Of a stretch of 64,000 nucleotides of DNA, positions 38,556 through 49,626 are shown piece after piece; the stretch's first letter is position 1; each line of letters starts with the position of its first letter. The position numbers were made by a program, and so were the translations under genes. Source of the stretch: Nocardia amikacinitolerans NBRC 108937 (GTDB lineage: Bacteria > Actinomycetota > Actinomycetes > Mycobacteriales > Mycobacteriaceae); assembly GCF_001612615.1 (NCBI RefSeq), contig NZ_BDAU01000012.1:62001-126000 (forward strand), in the 5' to 3' direction. The notes below the pieces were generated by a model. That model had not been told where the DNA came from and ran no database searches. It saw nothing but the letters and a program-made list of their open reading frames with translations.

Positions 38556-38744
38556 GTGGCACTCGAGGCCCAGAGCTGGAAGGACGTGCGCGCGAAGGCC
38601 GAGCTCGATCCGGCCAAGGTGCGGCAGGCTCGGCAGCGGGAACTGGATGCTCAGCGTGCCTTCCGCCGCACTCGGGTGCGCGACCTCCTCACCGGCGCGC
38701 GGCAAGCGTTGTGGCGCAGCGCGATTCGCCGAACCCGCAGCTGA
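38556..38744 (+). CDS. 62-residue protein sharing its C-terminus with the DJ-1 protein
   Basis: GTG 38556 follows a strong GGAGGAG site by 5 bases. The first 40 residues (ALEAQSWKDVRAKAELDPAK and an Arg-rich helix) are highly charged and look helical. The last 18 residues, LTGARQALWRSAIRRTRS, are nearly the same as the end of the DJ-1-type protein because of a 61-bp direct repeat. The start resembles short antitoxin-like helix-rich proteins, but I do not recognise a family. It lies 50 bases after the DJ-1 gene and is probably co-transcribed. Confidence 0.6.
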   Translation: MALEAQSWKDVRAKAELDPAKVRQARQRELDAQRAFRRTRVRDLLTGARQALWRSAIRRTRS

Positions 38745-38750
38745 CCGGCG
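38690..38750 (+). repeat. 61-bp direct repeat, copy 2 (end of the small protein gene)
   Basis: Second copy of the block at 38451-38511, 239 bases downstream. It has the same position relative to a stop codon. Confidence 0.9.
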
Positions 38751-38757
38751 CTTGGAT

Positions 38758-40698
38758 TCAGCGCGCGGGGCGGATCTTCGCGTACCAGTCCAGCAGGTCC
38801 GGGTCGTCGACGGCGCTGCGCTCCACCACGCGGGCGGCCTCGGCGCCCTGGAACAGTTTCTTGATCGGCACCTCGAGCTTCTTGCCGGTGCGGGTGTGCG
38901 GGATGCCGGGGGCGACCAGGATCTCGTCGGGCACGTGGCGGGGCGAGACCTCGGTGCGGATGGTCGAGCTGATGCGGTCGCGCAGTTCGTCGGTCAGCTC
39001 GGCGCCGGGCGCGAGAACCACGAACAGCGGCATCCAGTACCCGCCGTCGGGCTGTTCCGCGCCGATCACCAGCGCCTCGGTGATCTCCGGCAGCCGCTCG
39101 ACGGACTGGTAGATGTCCGCGCTGCCCATCCGGATGCCGTGCCGGTTCAGGGTGGAATCCGAGCGCCCGTGCACGACGATGCTGCCGTGCTCGGTGATGG
39201 TGATCCAGTCGCCGTGCCGCCAGACACCGGGGAACATGTCGAAATAGGCGTCGTGGTAACGCTTTCCGTCCGGATCGCGCCAGAAGCTCACCGGCATCGA
39301 CGGCATGGGCTTGGTGATCACCAGTTCGCCGACCTCGCCGCGCACCGGCTTGCCCGCCGTGTCGAACGCGTCGAGCGCTACGCCGAGATACGGCGCCGAG
39401 AGCTCGCCCGGCCAGACCGGCACCGTGCGCACACCGCCGATGAAGGCCGAGACAACATCGGTGCCGCCGCTGATGGAGGCCACCGGAACGTGCTCACCGA
39501 CGTTGTCGCGCAACCACAGCGCCGAGGAGGGCGGCAGCGCAGAGCCGGTGATGCCGACCGTGCGCAGCGCCGAGAGGTCGTGCTCGTCGCGCGGGACGAC
39601 GCCCGCCTTGATGCAGGCCAGCACGTAGCCGGGACTGGTCCCCACCACGGTCGCGCGGGTCTCGGCGGCGATGCGCCACAGCGCGTCCGGCGCGGGATAG
39701 GTCGGACTGCCGTCGTAGCAGACGATCGTAGCGCCGACCAGCAGGCCGGCGATCTGGAAGTTCCACATCATCCAGCTCGGGCTGGTGTACCAGAAGAAGG
39801 TGTCGTCCGTGCCGATATCCGATTGCAGCGCAATGGCTTTCAGGTGCTCGAGCAGCACGCCGCCGTGGCCGTGCACGATGCCCTTTGGCAGGCCCGTCGT
39901 ACCGGAGGAGAAGACGATCCACAGCGGGTGGTCGAAATCCACGCTCTCGGTCTCGATGACGGCCCCGGCGTTGTCGGTGCCGACCGCGTCCGCCCACGGC
40001 ATGGCGTCCGGGACCTCGAGGCCGAGCCGCGAGACGGCGACCGTCGCGCGCAGCGACCCGAAACCCGCTTGCAGCGCGGCGATGTCGGCGCGCTTGTCGT
40101 GCGCCTTGCCGCCGAAACGGTAGCCGTCGGCGGTGACGAGGACGGTCGGCTCCAGCTGGCCGAGGCGGTCGAGGGCGGCCTTCGGCGAGTAGTCCTGCCC
40201 GCACGCGCTCCAGATCGCGCCGAGGCTCGCGGTCGCCAGGAAGGCGATCACCGCCTCGGGGATGTTCGGCAGGTAGCCGACGACCCGGTCGCCCGGCCCG
40301 ACGCCCAGCTCGCGCAGGGTGCGCGCGAAGGCGGCGGTGGCGTCGATCAGCTCGACCCAGGACACCTCGCGGGTCGGCTCGTCCTCGCCGACGGCCAGAA
40401 TGGCGGGCCGGTCGGTGCGGGCCTGGCGCACGACCTGGTCGACGTAGTTGAGCTTGGTGCCCGGAAACCATTGGGCCCCAGGCATCTCCGTGCTCGCCAG
40501 TACCTCGCCGTCGATGTCGCCGAGCTCGAAGTACTCCCACACCGCCCGCCAGAAGCCGGCCAGATCGTCCACCGACCACTGCCACAGCGAGTGGTAGTCC
40601 GAGGTGGCGACACCCGTGCGCTCGGCGACGAACCGCGCGAAATCGGTCACCTTGGCGTCGGCGATGTCCCGTTCGGTCGGCACCCACTGTGGTTGCAC
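38758..40698 (-). CDS. aacS: Acetoacetate-CoA ligase (acetoacetyl-CoA synthetase)
   Basis: This 646-residue ANL-superfamily enzyme matches acetoacetyl-CoA synthetase in length and features. It has the N-terminal FWRAVWEYF region, the AMP-binding loop SSGTTGLPKG, WMMWNFQIAGLLVGATIVCY and the C-terminal GRSDSTLNRHGIRMGSADIY. It converts acetoacetate, ATP and CoA to acetoacetyl-CoA. GTG 40698 has AGGAGGT upstream. It lies 28 bases downstream of the CitE-like gene, so it is probably the last gene of the leucine-degradation operon, where it would activate the acetoacetate formed at the end of that route. Confidence 0.92.
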   Translation of the reverse strand: MQPQWVPTERDIADAKVTDFARFVAERTGVATSDYHSLWQWSVDDLAGFWRAVWEYFELGDIDGEVLASTEMPGAQWFPGTKLNYVDQVVRQARTDRPAILAVGEDEPTREVSWVELIDATAAFARTLRELGVGPGDRVVGYLPNIPEAVIAFLATASLGAIWSACGQDYSPKAALDRLGQLEPTVLVTADGYRFGGKAHDKRADIAALQAGFGSLRATVAVSRLGLEVPDAMPWADAVGTDNAGAVIETESVDFDHPLWIVFSSGTTGLPKGIVHGHGGVLLEHLKAIALQSDIGTDDTFFWYTSPSWMMWNFQIAGLLVGATIVCYDGSPTYPAPDALWRIAAETRATVVGTSPGYVLACIKAGVVPRDEHDLSALRTVGITGSALPPSSALWLRDNVGEHVPVASISGGTDVVSAFIGGVRTVPVWPGELSAPYLGVALDAFDTAGKPVRGEVGELVITKPMPSMPVSFWRDPDGKRYHDAYFDMFPGVWRHGDWITITEHGSIVVHGRSDSTLNRHGIRMGSADIYQSVERLPEITEALVIGAEQPDGGYWMPLFVVLAPGAELTDELRDRISSTIRTEVSPRHVPDEILVAPGIPHTRTGKKLEVPIKKLFQGAEAARVVERSAVDDPDLLDWYAKIRPAR

Positions 40699-40726
40699 CG
40701 CAATACCTCCTGGCTCGTGGGGTGGA

Positions 40727-41542
40727 TCAGTTCTGGCTGTGTGCGCGCCGCAAGATTTGTTCCGCGTGCCGCAGCACCGGGGCGTCGACCATCCGGCCTT
40801 CGAAGGCGAAGACGCCGCGGTGCTTGGGTACCTCGTCGAGTACCCGCCTCGCCCAGGCGATTTCGTCGTCGGCGGGTGCGTACGCCGCCCGGATCACCGC
40901 TACCTGGCTGGGATGGATCGCGACCTTGGCGTCGAACCCGATGGCCACCGCGTCGTCGGTCTCGGCCCGGAGACCGTCGAGATCGCGGATGTTCAGGTAC
41001 ACCGAATCGAGCGCGAACTTGCCGTAGGCCTTGGCGGCGAGCAGCGCGCTGGATCGCACGTGCCGCGCCACGTCGCGGTAGCCGCCGTCGGCGTGCCTGC
41101 TCGCGGTGCCGCCCAGACCAGCGATCAGGTCCTCCGCGCCCCACATGACGCCGATCGCATTGGGCGCCGTGACCGCTTGCCCGATGGTCAGCGCGCCGAG
41201 CGGTGATTCGATGAGCGCGATCACCTCGTAGTCGGACAGCGCCGTGATCTGTTCGGCTGACTCGGTTTTCGGCAGCATGACGCGGCGATATCCGGTCTCG
41301 GCCAAGGCGGCGAGATCGAGCGCGTGCTCGTCGGTGCCCGCCGCGTTGACCCGCACCACGGTGGTCTCCGGGTCGAGCGGGGACGCGATCAGGGCCGCGC
41401 GCGCCCCTGCCTTGTCACCGGCGGCGACGCCGTCCTCCAGATCGAGGATCACCACGTCGGCGGCCGCGGCCGCCTTCGCGAAGCGTTCGGGTCGGTCGGC
41501 GGGGCAGAACAACCAGCCCGGTCCCGCCATCTGCCACGTCAT
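40727..41542 (-). CDS. citE: CitE-like beta-hydroxyacyl-CoA lyase
   Basis: A 271-residue HpcH/HpaI-CitE family protein: PADRPERFAKA, VVILDLEDGV, the metal-ligand strand IALIESPLGAL and WGAEDLIAGLG. Its place after AccD1-AccA1-FadE19-MaoC matches Rv2498c of M. tuberculosis, reported as a lyase acting on hydroxymethylglutaryl-CoA-type thioesters in leucine and itaconate breakdown. By analogy it would release acetoacetate and acetyl-CoA, but this is inferred from family and position. ATG 41542 overlaps the MaoC stop by four bases. Confidence 0.88.
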   Translation of the reverse strand: MTWQMAGPGWLFCPADRPERFAKAAAAADVVILDLEDGVAAGDKAGARAALIASPLDPETTVVRVNAAGTDEHALDLAALAETGYRRVMLPKTESAEQITALSDYEVIALIESPLGALTIGQAVTAPNAIGVMWGAEDLIAGLGGTASRHADGGYRDVARHVRSSALLAAKAYGKFALDSVYLNIRDLDGLRAETDDAVAIGFDAKVAIHPSQVAVIRAAYAPADDEIAWARRVLDEVPKHRGVFAFEGRMVDAPVLRHAEQILRRAHSQN

Positions 41543-42021
41543 GCCTGCTCCGGAGCCATGCGCACCAGCGTCTTGCGGGTGGCGGTCGCGATGATCTCGC
41601 CGTGCTGGTTGCGCCCGGTGTGGGCGAAGGTCACGATGCCCTCGCCCGGGCGGGACTTGGACTCGCGCTTGTCGGTGACCACGGTCTCGGCGTACAGGGT
41701 GTCGCCGTGGAACACCGGGTGCGGGAAGTTGATCTCGGAGAAGCCGAGATTCGCCACGATGGTGCCCTGGGTCAGCTGGGCGACCGAGAGCCCGACCAGC
41801 GTGGACAGGGTGAACATCGAGTTCACCAGCCGCTTGTTGAACGGCGGCAGCGCGTCGCTGAACGCCGCGTCCAGGTGCAGCGCCTGGGTGTTCATGGTCA
41901 GCGTGGTGAACAGGACGTTGTCGGCCTCGGTGATGGTGCGGCCGGGCCGGTGCTCGTAGACGACGCCGGTCTCGAACTCCTCGAACCACAAGCCGCGCTG
42001 GACGATTCGTCGTTCGGTCAC
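41539..42021 (-). CDS. MaoC-like hot-dog fold protein
   Basis: This 160-residue protein is a single hot-dog domain of the MaoC type (FEEFETGVVYEHRPGRTITE, FPHPVFHGDTLYAETVV). The usual hydratase motif GDxNPxH is replaced by TMNTQALH, so the standard Asp is missing and the catalytic role is uncertain. By position it equals Rv2499c. It could be a methylglutaconyl-CoA hydratase for the leucine route, which would otherwise be absent from the operon; that is inference. The GTG 42021 overlaps the acyl-CoA dehydrogenase stop (GTGA). Confidence 0.82.
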   Translation of the reverse strand: MTERRIVQRGLWFEEFETGVVYEHRPGRTITEADNVLFTTLTMNTQALHLDAAFSDALPPFNKRLVNSMFTLSTLVGLSVAQLTQGTIVANLGFSEINFPHPVFHGDTLYAETVVTDKRESKSRPGEGIVTFAHTGRNQHGEIIATATRKTLVRMAPEQA

Positions 42022-43178
42022 AGGCCCAACTCCCGTCCGATCAGCATCAGCTGCACCTCCGTCGTGCCCTCGCCGATTTCCAGGATCTTGCTGTCGCGGT
42101 AATGCCTGGCCACAGCGTATTCGTTCATGAAGCCGTTGCCGCCGAAGATCTGGGTGGCGTCGCGGGCGTTGTCCATCGCGGCCTCGCTGGCCACCAGCTT
42201 GGCGATGGAGGCCTGCTTCTTGAACGGCTTGCCCGCGAGCATCAGCGCGGCGGCGTCGTAGTAGGCGGTGCGCGCGGCGTGCGCGCGGGTCTCCATGCGG
42301 GCGATCTTGAAGGCGATGGCCTGGTTGCGGCCGATGGGCTGGCCGAACGCGAGCCGTTCCTTGGCGTAGCGCACGCTCTCGTCGACGCAACCCTGGGCCG
42401 CGCCCACCGACAGCGCGGCGATCGCGATGCGGCCCTCGTCCAGGATGCGCAGGAAGTTGGCGTAGCCGCGGCCGCGCTCGCCGAGCAGGTTCTCCTCAGG
42501 GACGCGCACGTCGGTGAAGCTCAGCGGATGGGTGTCCGAGGCGTTCCAGCCGACCTTGTTGTAGGCGGGCTCGGCGACGAAGCCGGGGGTGTCGGTCGGC
42601 ACCAGGATGGTGGAGATCTCCTTCTTGCCGCCGGTCGTGCCGGTCACCGCGGTCACCGTGACGAGCTTGGTGATGTTCGTGCCGGAGTTGGTGATGAACT
42701 GCTTGCGGCCGTTGATGATCCACGTGCCGTCGTCCAGTACGGCCTTGGTGGTGGTGCCGCCCGCGTCGCTGCCCGCGTCCGGCTCGGTGAGCCCGAACGC
42801 GGCCAGCGAGCGGCCGCTGGTCAGCTGCGGCAGCCATTCCTGCTTCTGCTTCTCGTCGCCGAAGCGGTAGATCGGCATGGCGCCGAGCGAGACGCCCGCC
42901 TCCAGCGTGATGGCGACGCTCTGGTCGACCTTGCCGAGCTCTTCGAGCGCGAGGCACAGCGCGAAGTAGTCGCCGCCCATGCCGCCGTACTCCTCGGGGA
43001 AGGGCAGGCCGAACAGGCCCATATCGGCCATGCCCGAGACGACCTCGTACGGGAAGGTGTGGTTCGCGTCGTGCTCGGCGGCGACCGGGGCTACCACCTG
43101 CTGGGCGAAATCGCGGACCGTCAGGGCAAGGTCGCGGTAGTCCTCGGGCAGCGTGCCGGTGGACAGGAAGTCGGTCAT
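42018..43178 (-). CDS. fadE19: Acyl-CoA dehydrogenase (isovaleryl-CoA type by context)
   Basis: The 386-residue flavoprotein has the full acyl-CoA dehydrogenase order: an N-terminal helical domain ([13 protein letters not shown]), a central beta domain ([13 protein letters not shown]) and a C-terminal domain with [23 protein letters not shown] follows, with probable base Glu370. It oxidises an acyl-CoA to the 2-enoyl-CoA and passes electrons to ETF. Its position between AccA1 and MaoC matches FadE19 of M. tuberculosis, so a branched-chain substrate such as isovaleryl-CoA is likely. Starts and stops overlap neighbours by four bases on both sides. Confidence 0.92.
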   Translation of the reverse strand: MTDFLSTGTLPEDYRDLALTVRDFAQQVVAPVAAEHDANHTFPYEVVSGMADMGLFGLPFPEEYGGMGGDYFALCLALEELGKVDQSVAITLEAGVSLGAMPIYRFGDEKQKQEWLPQLTSGRSLAAFGLTEPDAGSDAGGTTTKAVLDDGTWIINGRKQFITNSGTNITKLVTVTAVTGTTGGKKEISTILVPTDTPGFVAEPAYNKVGWNASDTHPLSFTDVRVPEENLLGERGRGYANFLRILDEGRIAIAALSVGAAQGCVDESVRYAKERLAFGQPIGRNQAIAFKIARMETRAHAARTAYYDAAALMLAGKPFKKQASIAKLVASEAAMDNARDATQIFGGNGFMNEYAVARHYRDSKILEIGEGTTEVQLMLIGRELGL

Positions 43179-45214
43179 GCGGAAGTTCCTTCTCGCTCAG
43201 AGGTATTCGTTTCGGCGACGATGCGGGCCAGCGGCTGGTCGAGGCGCACCTGGGCGCCCGGCTCGACCAGCACTTCGACGACGCCCGCGACCGGCGCGGT
43301 GAGCGTGTGCTCCATCTTCATCGCCTCGACAACGACGACGGGTGCACCCGCCGCCACCGTCGCGCCGGAGGTCACCGGGACGGCGATCACCGAACCCGGC
43401 ATGGGACTGCGTATTTCGGCGTCGCCGACGTGTTCGCCGCCGCCTCGGACGTTGACCTCGGCGACCTCGCGCAGTACCGAGACGCCCGCGGGACTCGCCA
43501 CCCAGAGCTGTCCGTCGTGTTCGGCCACCCGGTAGTCGCGGCGGACGTCGTCCAGGGTCAGCGTCAGCACACCGCTTTCCGCGGTGTCCGCCGCGAAAGA
43601 GGCCGACAGCGTGCGGGATTCGCCGTCGCCGATCTGAACCCGAGCCGCTTCGGGGCGGCCGGTGAGGTAGACGTGCTCGGTGCGGTCGCCGCCCGCGAGC
43701 CGGATCGGGGTGGGCGCGTGGACGCCGATCCGCCAGCCGGACGGGACGTCCCACGGATCGTTCGCGTCGGCGGGCCAGCGGCGCAGCCAGTGATAGGCGG
43801 CCGCGACGACGAATTCCTCGTCGCGCACCGGTTCGGGCCGGAAGTCGCCGACCCTGCGGTCGAGCAGGCCGGTGTCGAGTCGTCCCGCCGCCACGTCCTG
43901 GTCGGCCAGCAGGAAGCGCAGGAACTCGATATTGCTGGTGACGCCGAGCAGCACGGTGTCGGCGAGCGCGCGGTCGAGCGCGCCGAGCGCGGCGGCGCGA
44001 TCCGGGCCGTGCGCGATGACCTTGGACAGCATCGGGTCGTAGTCGCTGCCGACCACGGTGCCGACGCGCAGACCCGAATCCACCCGCACGCCAGGACCTT
44101 CCGGCTCCACCAGATCCAGCACCGTGCCGCCGGTGGGCAGGAACCCGCGGCCGGGATCCTCGGCGTAGACGCGCGCCTCGATCGCGTGGCCGGTGAGGCG
44201 GATCTCCTCCTGGCGCGCGCCGATCTTCTGGCCCGCGGCCACCCTGACCTGGCATTCCACCAGGTCGACGCCGGTCACCAGCTCGGTGACCGGATGCTCC
44301 ACCTGGAGCCGGGTGTTCATCTCCATGAAGAAGAACTCGTCCGGCCGGTCGGCGGAGACGATGAACTCGACGGTGCCCGCGCCGACGTAGTTCACGCTGC
44401 GCGCGGTGTTGCAGGCGGCGGCGCCGATGCGCGCCCTTGTCTCCGCGTCCAGCAGCGGGGACGGGGCTTCCTCGATCACCTTCTGGTGCCTGCGCTGCAA
44501 GCTGCATTCGCGTTCGCCGAGGTGCAGGACGTTGCCGTACTGGTCGGCGAGGATTTGCACCTCGATGTGGCGTGGCCTGGTGACGAACCGCTCCAGGAAC
44601 AGGGTGTCGTCGCCGAACGCCGCGCCCGCTTCGCGCCGCGCGCTGACCAGCGCGTCGGGCAGCAGCGCAGGATCCTCGACCAGGCGCATGCCCTTGCCTC
44701 CGCCGCCCGCCGACGGCTTGACCAGCACCGGGTAGCCGATCTCGGCGGCCGCGGCGATCAGCTCGTCGTCGGTGAGTCCGGGCTTGGCGATGCCGGGGAC
44801 GACGGGGACGTCGAAGGCCGCGACGGTGTTCTTGGCGGCGATCTTGTCGCCCATGATCTCGATGGCGCGGGCGGGCGGACCGAGGAAGACGATGCCCGCC
44901 TCGGCCAGTGCGGCGGCGAAAGCGGCGTTCTCCGAGAGGAATCCGTAGCCGGGGTGCACGGCCTGCGCGCCGGTGCGCACCGCGGCCGCCACGACTTTCG
45001 CTATGTCCAGGTAACTTTCGCGGGCGGGGGCCGGGCCGAGCCGCACGGCAGTGTCGGCCTCGACGACGTGCCTGGCACCGGCGTCCGCGTCGCTGTAGAC
45101 GGCGACCGAGCGAATGCCCATGGCGCGCAGGGTGCGGATGACGCGCACCGCGATCTCGCCGCGATTGGCGACGAGCACGGTGTCGAAACCGACGGGGTGG
45201 GATTTGTTCAGCAT
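43175..45214 (-). CDS. accA1: Acyl-CoA carboxylase alpha chain (biotin carboxylase plus BCCP)
   Basis: The 679-residue protein has a biotin carboxylase part ([17 protein letters not shown], the ATP loop [25 protein letters not shown]), a linker and a C-terminal biotinyl domain with EAMKMEH, Lys633. It carboxylates biotin with ATP and bicarbonate and passes the CO2 to the AccD1 subunit. ATG 45214 lies 5 bases after the AccD1 stop. With AccD1 and FadE19 it most likely forms methylcrotonyl-CoA carboxylase. Length and motifs are complete. Confidence 0.94.
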   Translation of the reverse strand: MLNKSHPVGFDTVLVANRGEIAVRVIRTLRAMGIRSVAVYSDADAGARHVVEADTAVRLGPAPARESYLDIAKVVAAAVRTGAQAVHPGYGFLSENAAFAAALAEAGIVFLGPPARAIEIMGDKIAAKNTVAAFDVPVVPGIAKPGLTDDELIAAAAEIGYPVLVKPSAGGGGKGMRLVEDPALLPDALVSARREAGAAFGDDTLFLERFVTRPRHIEVQILADQYGNVLHLGERECSLQRRHQKVIEEAPSPLLDAETRARIGAAACNTARSVNYVGAGTVEFIVSADRPDEFFFMEMNTRLQVEHPVTELVTGVDLVECQVRVAAGQKIGARQEEIRLTGHAIEARVYAEDPGRGFLPTGGTVLDLVEPEGPGVRVDSGLRVGTVVGSDYDPMLSKVIAHGPDRAAALGALDRALADTVLLGVTSNIEFLRFLLADQDVAAGRLDTGLLDRRVGDFRPEPVRDEEFVVAAAYHWLRRWPADANDPWDVPSGWRIGVHAPTPIRLAGGDRTEHVYLTGRPEAARVQIGDGESRTLSASFAADTAESGVLTLTLDDVRRDYRVAEHDGQLWVASPAGVSVLREVAEVNVRGGGEHVGDAEIRSPMPGSVIAVPVTSGATVAAGAPVVVVEAMKMEHTLTAPVAGVVEVLVEPGAQVRLDQPLARIVAETNTSEREGTSA

Positions 45215-45219
45215 CGCGA

Positions 45220-46812
<1,593 letters not shown>

Positions 46813-46823
46813 CACGTCCGCCG

Positions 46824-46847
46824 TCCAGTTAGTCGCCGATAACTGGA
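46824..46847. promoter_or_regulatory. Inverted repeat, operator candidate
   Basis: TCCAGTTA and TAACTGGA are perfect 8-bp inverted arms around GTCGCCGA. The element lies 12 bases before the accD1 start in the divergent region with tetR, a position that would block accD1 transcription or translation start. Confidence 0.6.
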
Positions 46848-46852
46848 ATTCA

Positions 46853-46870
46853 GGTTAATATCGATTAACC
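46853..46870. promoter_or_regulatory. Second inverted repeat, operator candidate
   Basis: GGTTAAT and ATTAACC are 7-bp inverted arms around ATCG. This compact palindrome is typical in size for a TetR site and lies in the middle of the same divergent region. Confidence 0.6.
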
Positions 46871-46901
46871 GAGTTGTCCAGATCGGGTGAAAGGAGCGGG
46901 T

Positions 46902-47504
46902 GTGACCGGCACGGAAGCTGTGGCACTCACCCGCCGCGAGCAGCTGAAAGCGGAGCGGCGCAAGCAACTGCTGGAGGCGGGGGCGCGGCTCATCGCGGAC
47001 CGGGGCTTCCTCGGCGTGCGGCTCGACGACCTCGGCGCGGCCGTCGGCATCAGTGGCCCCGCGGTGTACCGGCACTTCCCGAACAAGGAGGCGCTGCTCG
47101 TCGAGCTGCTGGTCGGGGTCAGCCAGCGGCTGCTGGCGGGCGGCCGGGCCGTCGTGGTCGGCGCGAACTCCGCCGAGGCGGCGCTGGAAGGTCTGGTCGA
47201 CTTCCACCTGGACTTCGCGTTCGGCGAGCCCGAGCTCATCCGTATTCAGGACCGGGACCTGGACAACGTGCCCGCCGGACCCCGGCGCGAGCTGCGGCGC
47301 ACCCAGCGCCAGTACGTCGAGGTCTGGGTGGAGGTGCTGCGCAAACTGCATCCTCGGCTGCCCGAGGACGGGGCGCGGGTCCAGGCGCACGCCGCGTTCG
47401 GCCTGCTCAACTCGACCCCGCACAGCGCGCCGCCCGCGACCGCGAGCAAGGCGCGGCCGATCCTGCGCGAGATGGCACTGTCGGCGTTGAACCGAGCAGG
47501 CTGA
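46902..47504 (+). CDS. TetR-family regulator of the leucine-degradation operon
   Basis: A 200-residue TetR protein. The N-terminal helix-turn-helix covers about residues 18-62 (VRLDDLGAAVGISGPAVYRH then FPNKEALL) and the C-terminal part is a helical ligand domain. GTG 46902 is preferred because AAGGAG lies 5 bases before it; an in-frame GTG at 46887 lacks such a site. It is divergent from accD1 with two palindromes between them. In M. tuberculosis the same place is held by Rv2506, also TetR. An acyl-CoA ligand is plausible but not shown. Confidence 0.88.
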   Translation: MTGTEAVALTRREQLKAERRKQLLEAGARLIADRGFLGVRLDDLGAAVGISGPAVYRHFPNKEALLVELLVGVSQRLLAGGRAVVVGANSAEAALEGLVDFHLDFAFGEPELIRIQDRDLDNVPAGPRRELRRTQRQYVEVWVEVLRKLHPRLPEDGARVQAHAAFGLLNSTPHSAPPATASKARPILREMALSALNRAG

Positions 47505-47524
47505 TCCCGCGCGGACCGACCGCC

Positions 47525-48271
47525 TCATCGAGCGCTCCACCCACCGTCCATGGTGTAGGACGCGCCGGTGACCATGCCCGCGTGCGGGCCGGTGAGCCAG
47601 CCGACAAGGGCCGCGACCTCGTCGGGTTCGACGAGACGCTTGATGGCGCTCTCGGTGAGCATGATCTTCTCGATCACCTGCTGTTCCGGGATGCCGTGTG
47701 TTCTGGCCTGATCGGCGATCTGCTTGTCCACCAACGGTGTTCGCACGTATCCCGGGTCGACGCAGTTACTTGTCACGCCGTGTGGGCCGCCCTCCAGCGC
47801 GGTGACCTTGGACAGCCCTTCCAGCCCGTGTTTCGCCGTCACGTAGGCGGCCTTGTACGCCGAGGCGCGCAGCCCGTGCACCGACGAGATGTTGACGACG
47901 CGTCCGAATCCGTTGCGGTACATGTGCGGAAGCGCCGCGCGGATGAGCAGGAACGGCGCTTCGACCATCAAGGTGAGGATGTCGCGGAACTGCGCGGGCG
48001 GGAAGTCCTCGATCGGGTGAATGCGTTGAACTCCGGCGTTGTTCACCAGCACGTCCACCTCGAGGCGCAGGTCTTCGAGCGCGGCGACATCGAGAAGGTC
48101 GACCTGCCAAGGCTTTCCGCCGATCTCGTTGGCCAGCTTCTGAGCGCCGTCGCCGTCGATGTCGGCTACGGTGACTTCCGCGCCGCGAGCGGCGAGTTCC
48201 CGCGCGCAGGCGGCGCCGATGCCGCTCGCACCGCCGGTGACCAGCGCGCGTCGTCCGAGTAGGTCGGTCAT
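47525..48271 (-). CDS. 3-hydroxybutyrate dehydrogenase (SDR family)
   Basis: The 248-residue short-chain dehydrogenase has the NAD loop TGGASGIG, NNAGVQ, the catalytic Ser in NISSVHGL and YVTAK (Tyr/Lys pair). VQRIHPIEDFP, APFLLIRAALPHM and DPGYVRTPLVDKQI are close to known 3-hydroxybutyrate dehydrogenases. It oxidises 3-hydroxybutyrate to acetoacetate with NAD. Its ATG overlaps the transporter stop by four bases. The acetoacetate could be activated by the synthetase at 38758-40698. Confidence 0.88.
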   Translation of the reverse strand: MTDLLGRRALVTGGASGIGAACARELAARGAEVTVADIDGDGAQKLANEIGGKPWQVDLLDVAALEDLRLEVDVLVNNAGVQRIHPIEDFPPAQFRDILTLMVEAPFLLIRAALPHMYRNGFGRVVNISSVHGLRASAYKAAYVTAKHGLEGLSKVTALEGGPHGVTSNCVDPGYVRTPLVDKQIADQARTHGIPEQQVIEKIMLTESAIKRLVEPDEVAALVGWLTGPHAGMVTGASYTMDGGWSAR

Positions 48272-49626
48272 CGAGCGGTCACCTCGGCGTCGGCCCGATC
48301 GACCGCCTGGAGGTCGAGACCGCTTGTCTCCCTGGCGAAGAGCACGGTCACCGCCGTCACGGCCGCGGCGCCCGCCAGGTACCAGGCGATCGGCACCGAG
48401 GAGCCGAAGCTGTCGAGCAGCCGGACCGCGATGATCGGCGCGAGCGAACCGGCCACGATGGAGGTCACCTGATAGCCGAGGGAAACACCGGAATACCGCA
48501 TCCGGGTGGGGAACATCTCCGCCATGATCGCGGGCTGGGCCGCGTACATCAGCGCGTGGAAGACCAACCCGACGATGATCGCCGACATGATGACCACGTG
48601 ATTTCCGCTGTCCATCATCGGAAACGCGAAGAAGCCCCAGGTGCCCGCGGTGAGCGCGCCGACGAAATACACCGGCCGCCTGCCGAATCGGTCGGACAGG
48701 TGCCCGGCCAGCGGGATCGCCGCGAAGTGCACCGCGTGCGCCGCCAGCAGCCACCACAGGATGGTCTTGGTGTCCGCGCCGACGTGCACCTTCAGGTACG
48801 TGATGGAGAAGGTGACCACCAGGTAATACATGATGTTCTCGCCGAAGCGCAGACCCATCGCGGTGAAAACGCCTCGGGGATAACGCTTCAGCACCTCGAC
48901 CACGCTGAACGAGGTCGCCTTGACCTGTTCGGCCTCGCGCTGCGCCTCCAGGAAGATCGGCGCGTCGGTGACCTTGGTGCGGATGTAGTAGCCGACGAGG
49001 ACCACCACCGCCGACAGCCAGAACGCGACCCGCCAGCCCCAGGACAGGAACGCGGCGTCCGACAGCGTCGAGGTCAGCGCGAGCAGCACGACCGTGGCCA
49101 GCAGATTGCCCGCGGGCACGCCCGCCTGCGGCCAGCTCGCCCAGAAACCACGACTGCGATTGGGGCTGTGTTCGGCGACGAGCAGCACCGCGCCGCCCCA
49201 TTCGCCGCCCACCGCGAAACCCTGGATGAAGCGCAGCGTCACCAGTAGCGCGGGCGCCCAGTAGCCGATCTGCGCGAAGGTCGGCAGGCAGCCCATCAGG
49301 AACGTCGCGCTGCCGACCAGCAGCAGGCTGAATTGCAGCAGCTTCTTGCGTCCGTAGCGGTCGCCGAAGTGGCCGAAGACGATGCCGCCGAGCGGTCGCG
49401 CGGCGAAGCCGACCGCGTAGGTGACGAACGCGGCGAGGATCGCGTCCAGATCGCTGGTCCCCTTGGCGAAGAACACTTTGCTGAACACCAGCGTCGCGGC
49501 CGTGCCGTAGAGGAAGAACTCGTACCATTCGACGACCGTGCCCGCCATCGAAGCGGAGACCACCCGCCGTAGGCCGGCCGGTGTGGGACTGGGGTCGCTG
49601 TCCGTCGCGATTTCGCGCACGCTCAT
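48268..49626 (-). CDS. MFS transporter, metabolite:proton symporter (MHS) type
   Basis: A 452-residue membrane protein of about 12 helices with the MHS-family marks: the N-terminal GTVVEWYEFFLYGTAATLVF, RPLGGIVFGHFGDRYGRKK and GGEWGGAVLLVAEHSP. MHS carriers import small organic acids or betaines with protons. Coupling to 3-hydroxybutyrate dehydrogenase suggests 3-hydroxybutyrate or a similar acid as substrate. ATG 49626 has AAGGAGAG upstream. A LysR regulator lies divergently across 140 bp. Confidence 0.9.
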   Translation of the reverse strand: MSVREIATDSDPSPTPAGLRRVVSASMAGTVVEWYEFFLYGTAATLVFSKVFFAKGTSDLDAILAAFVTYAVGFAARPLGGIVFGHFGDRYGRKKLLQFSLLLVGSATFLMGCLPTFAQIGYWAPALLVTLRFIQGFAVGGEWGGAVLLVAEHSPNRSRGFWASWPQAGVPAGNLLATVVLLALTSTLSDAAFLSWGWRVAFWLSAVVVLVGYYIRTKVTDAPIFLEAQREAEQVKATSFSVVEVLKRYPRGVFTAMGLRFGENIMYYLVVTFSITYLKVHVGADTKTILWWLLAAHAVHFAAIPLAGHLSDRFGRRPVYFVGALTAGTWGFFAFPMMDSGNHVVIMSAIIVGLVFHALMYAAQPAIMAEMFPTRMRYSGVSLGYQVTSIVAGSLAPIIAVRLLDSFGSSVPIAWYLAGAAAVTAVTVLFARETSGLDLQAVDRADAEVTAR

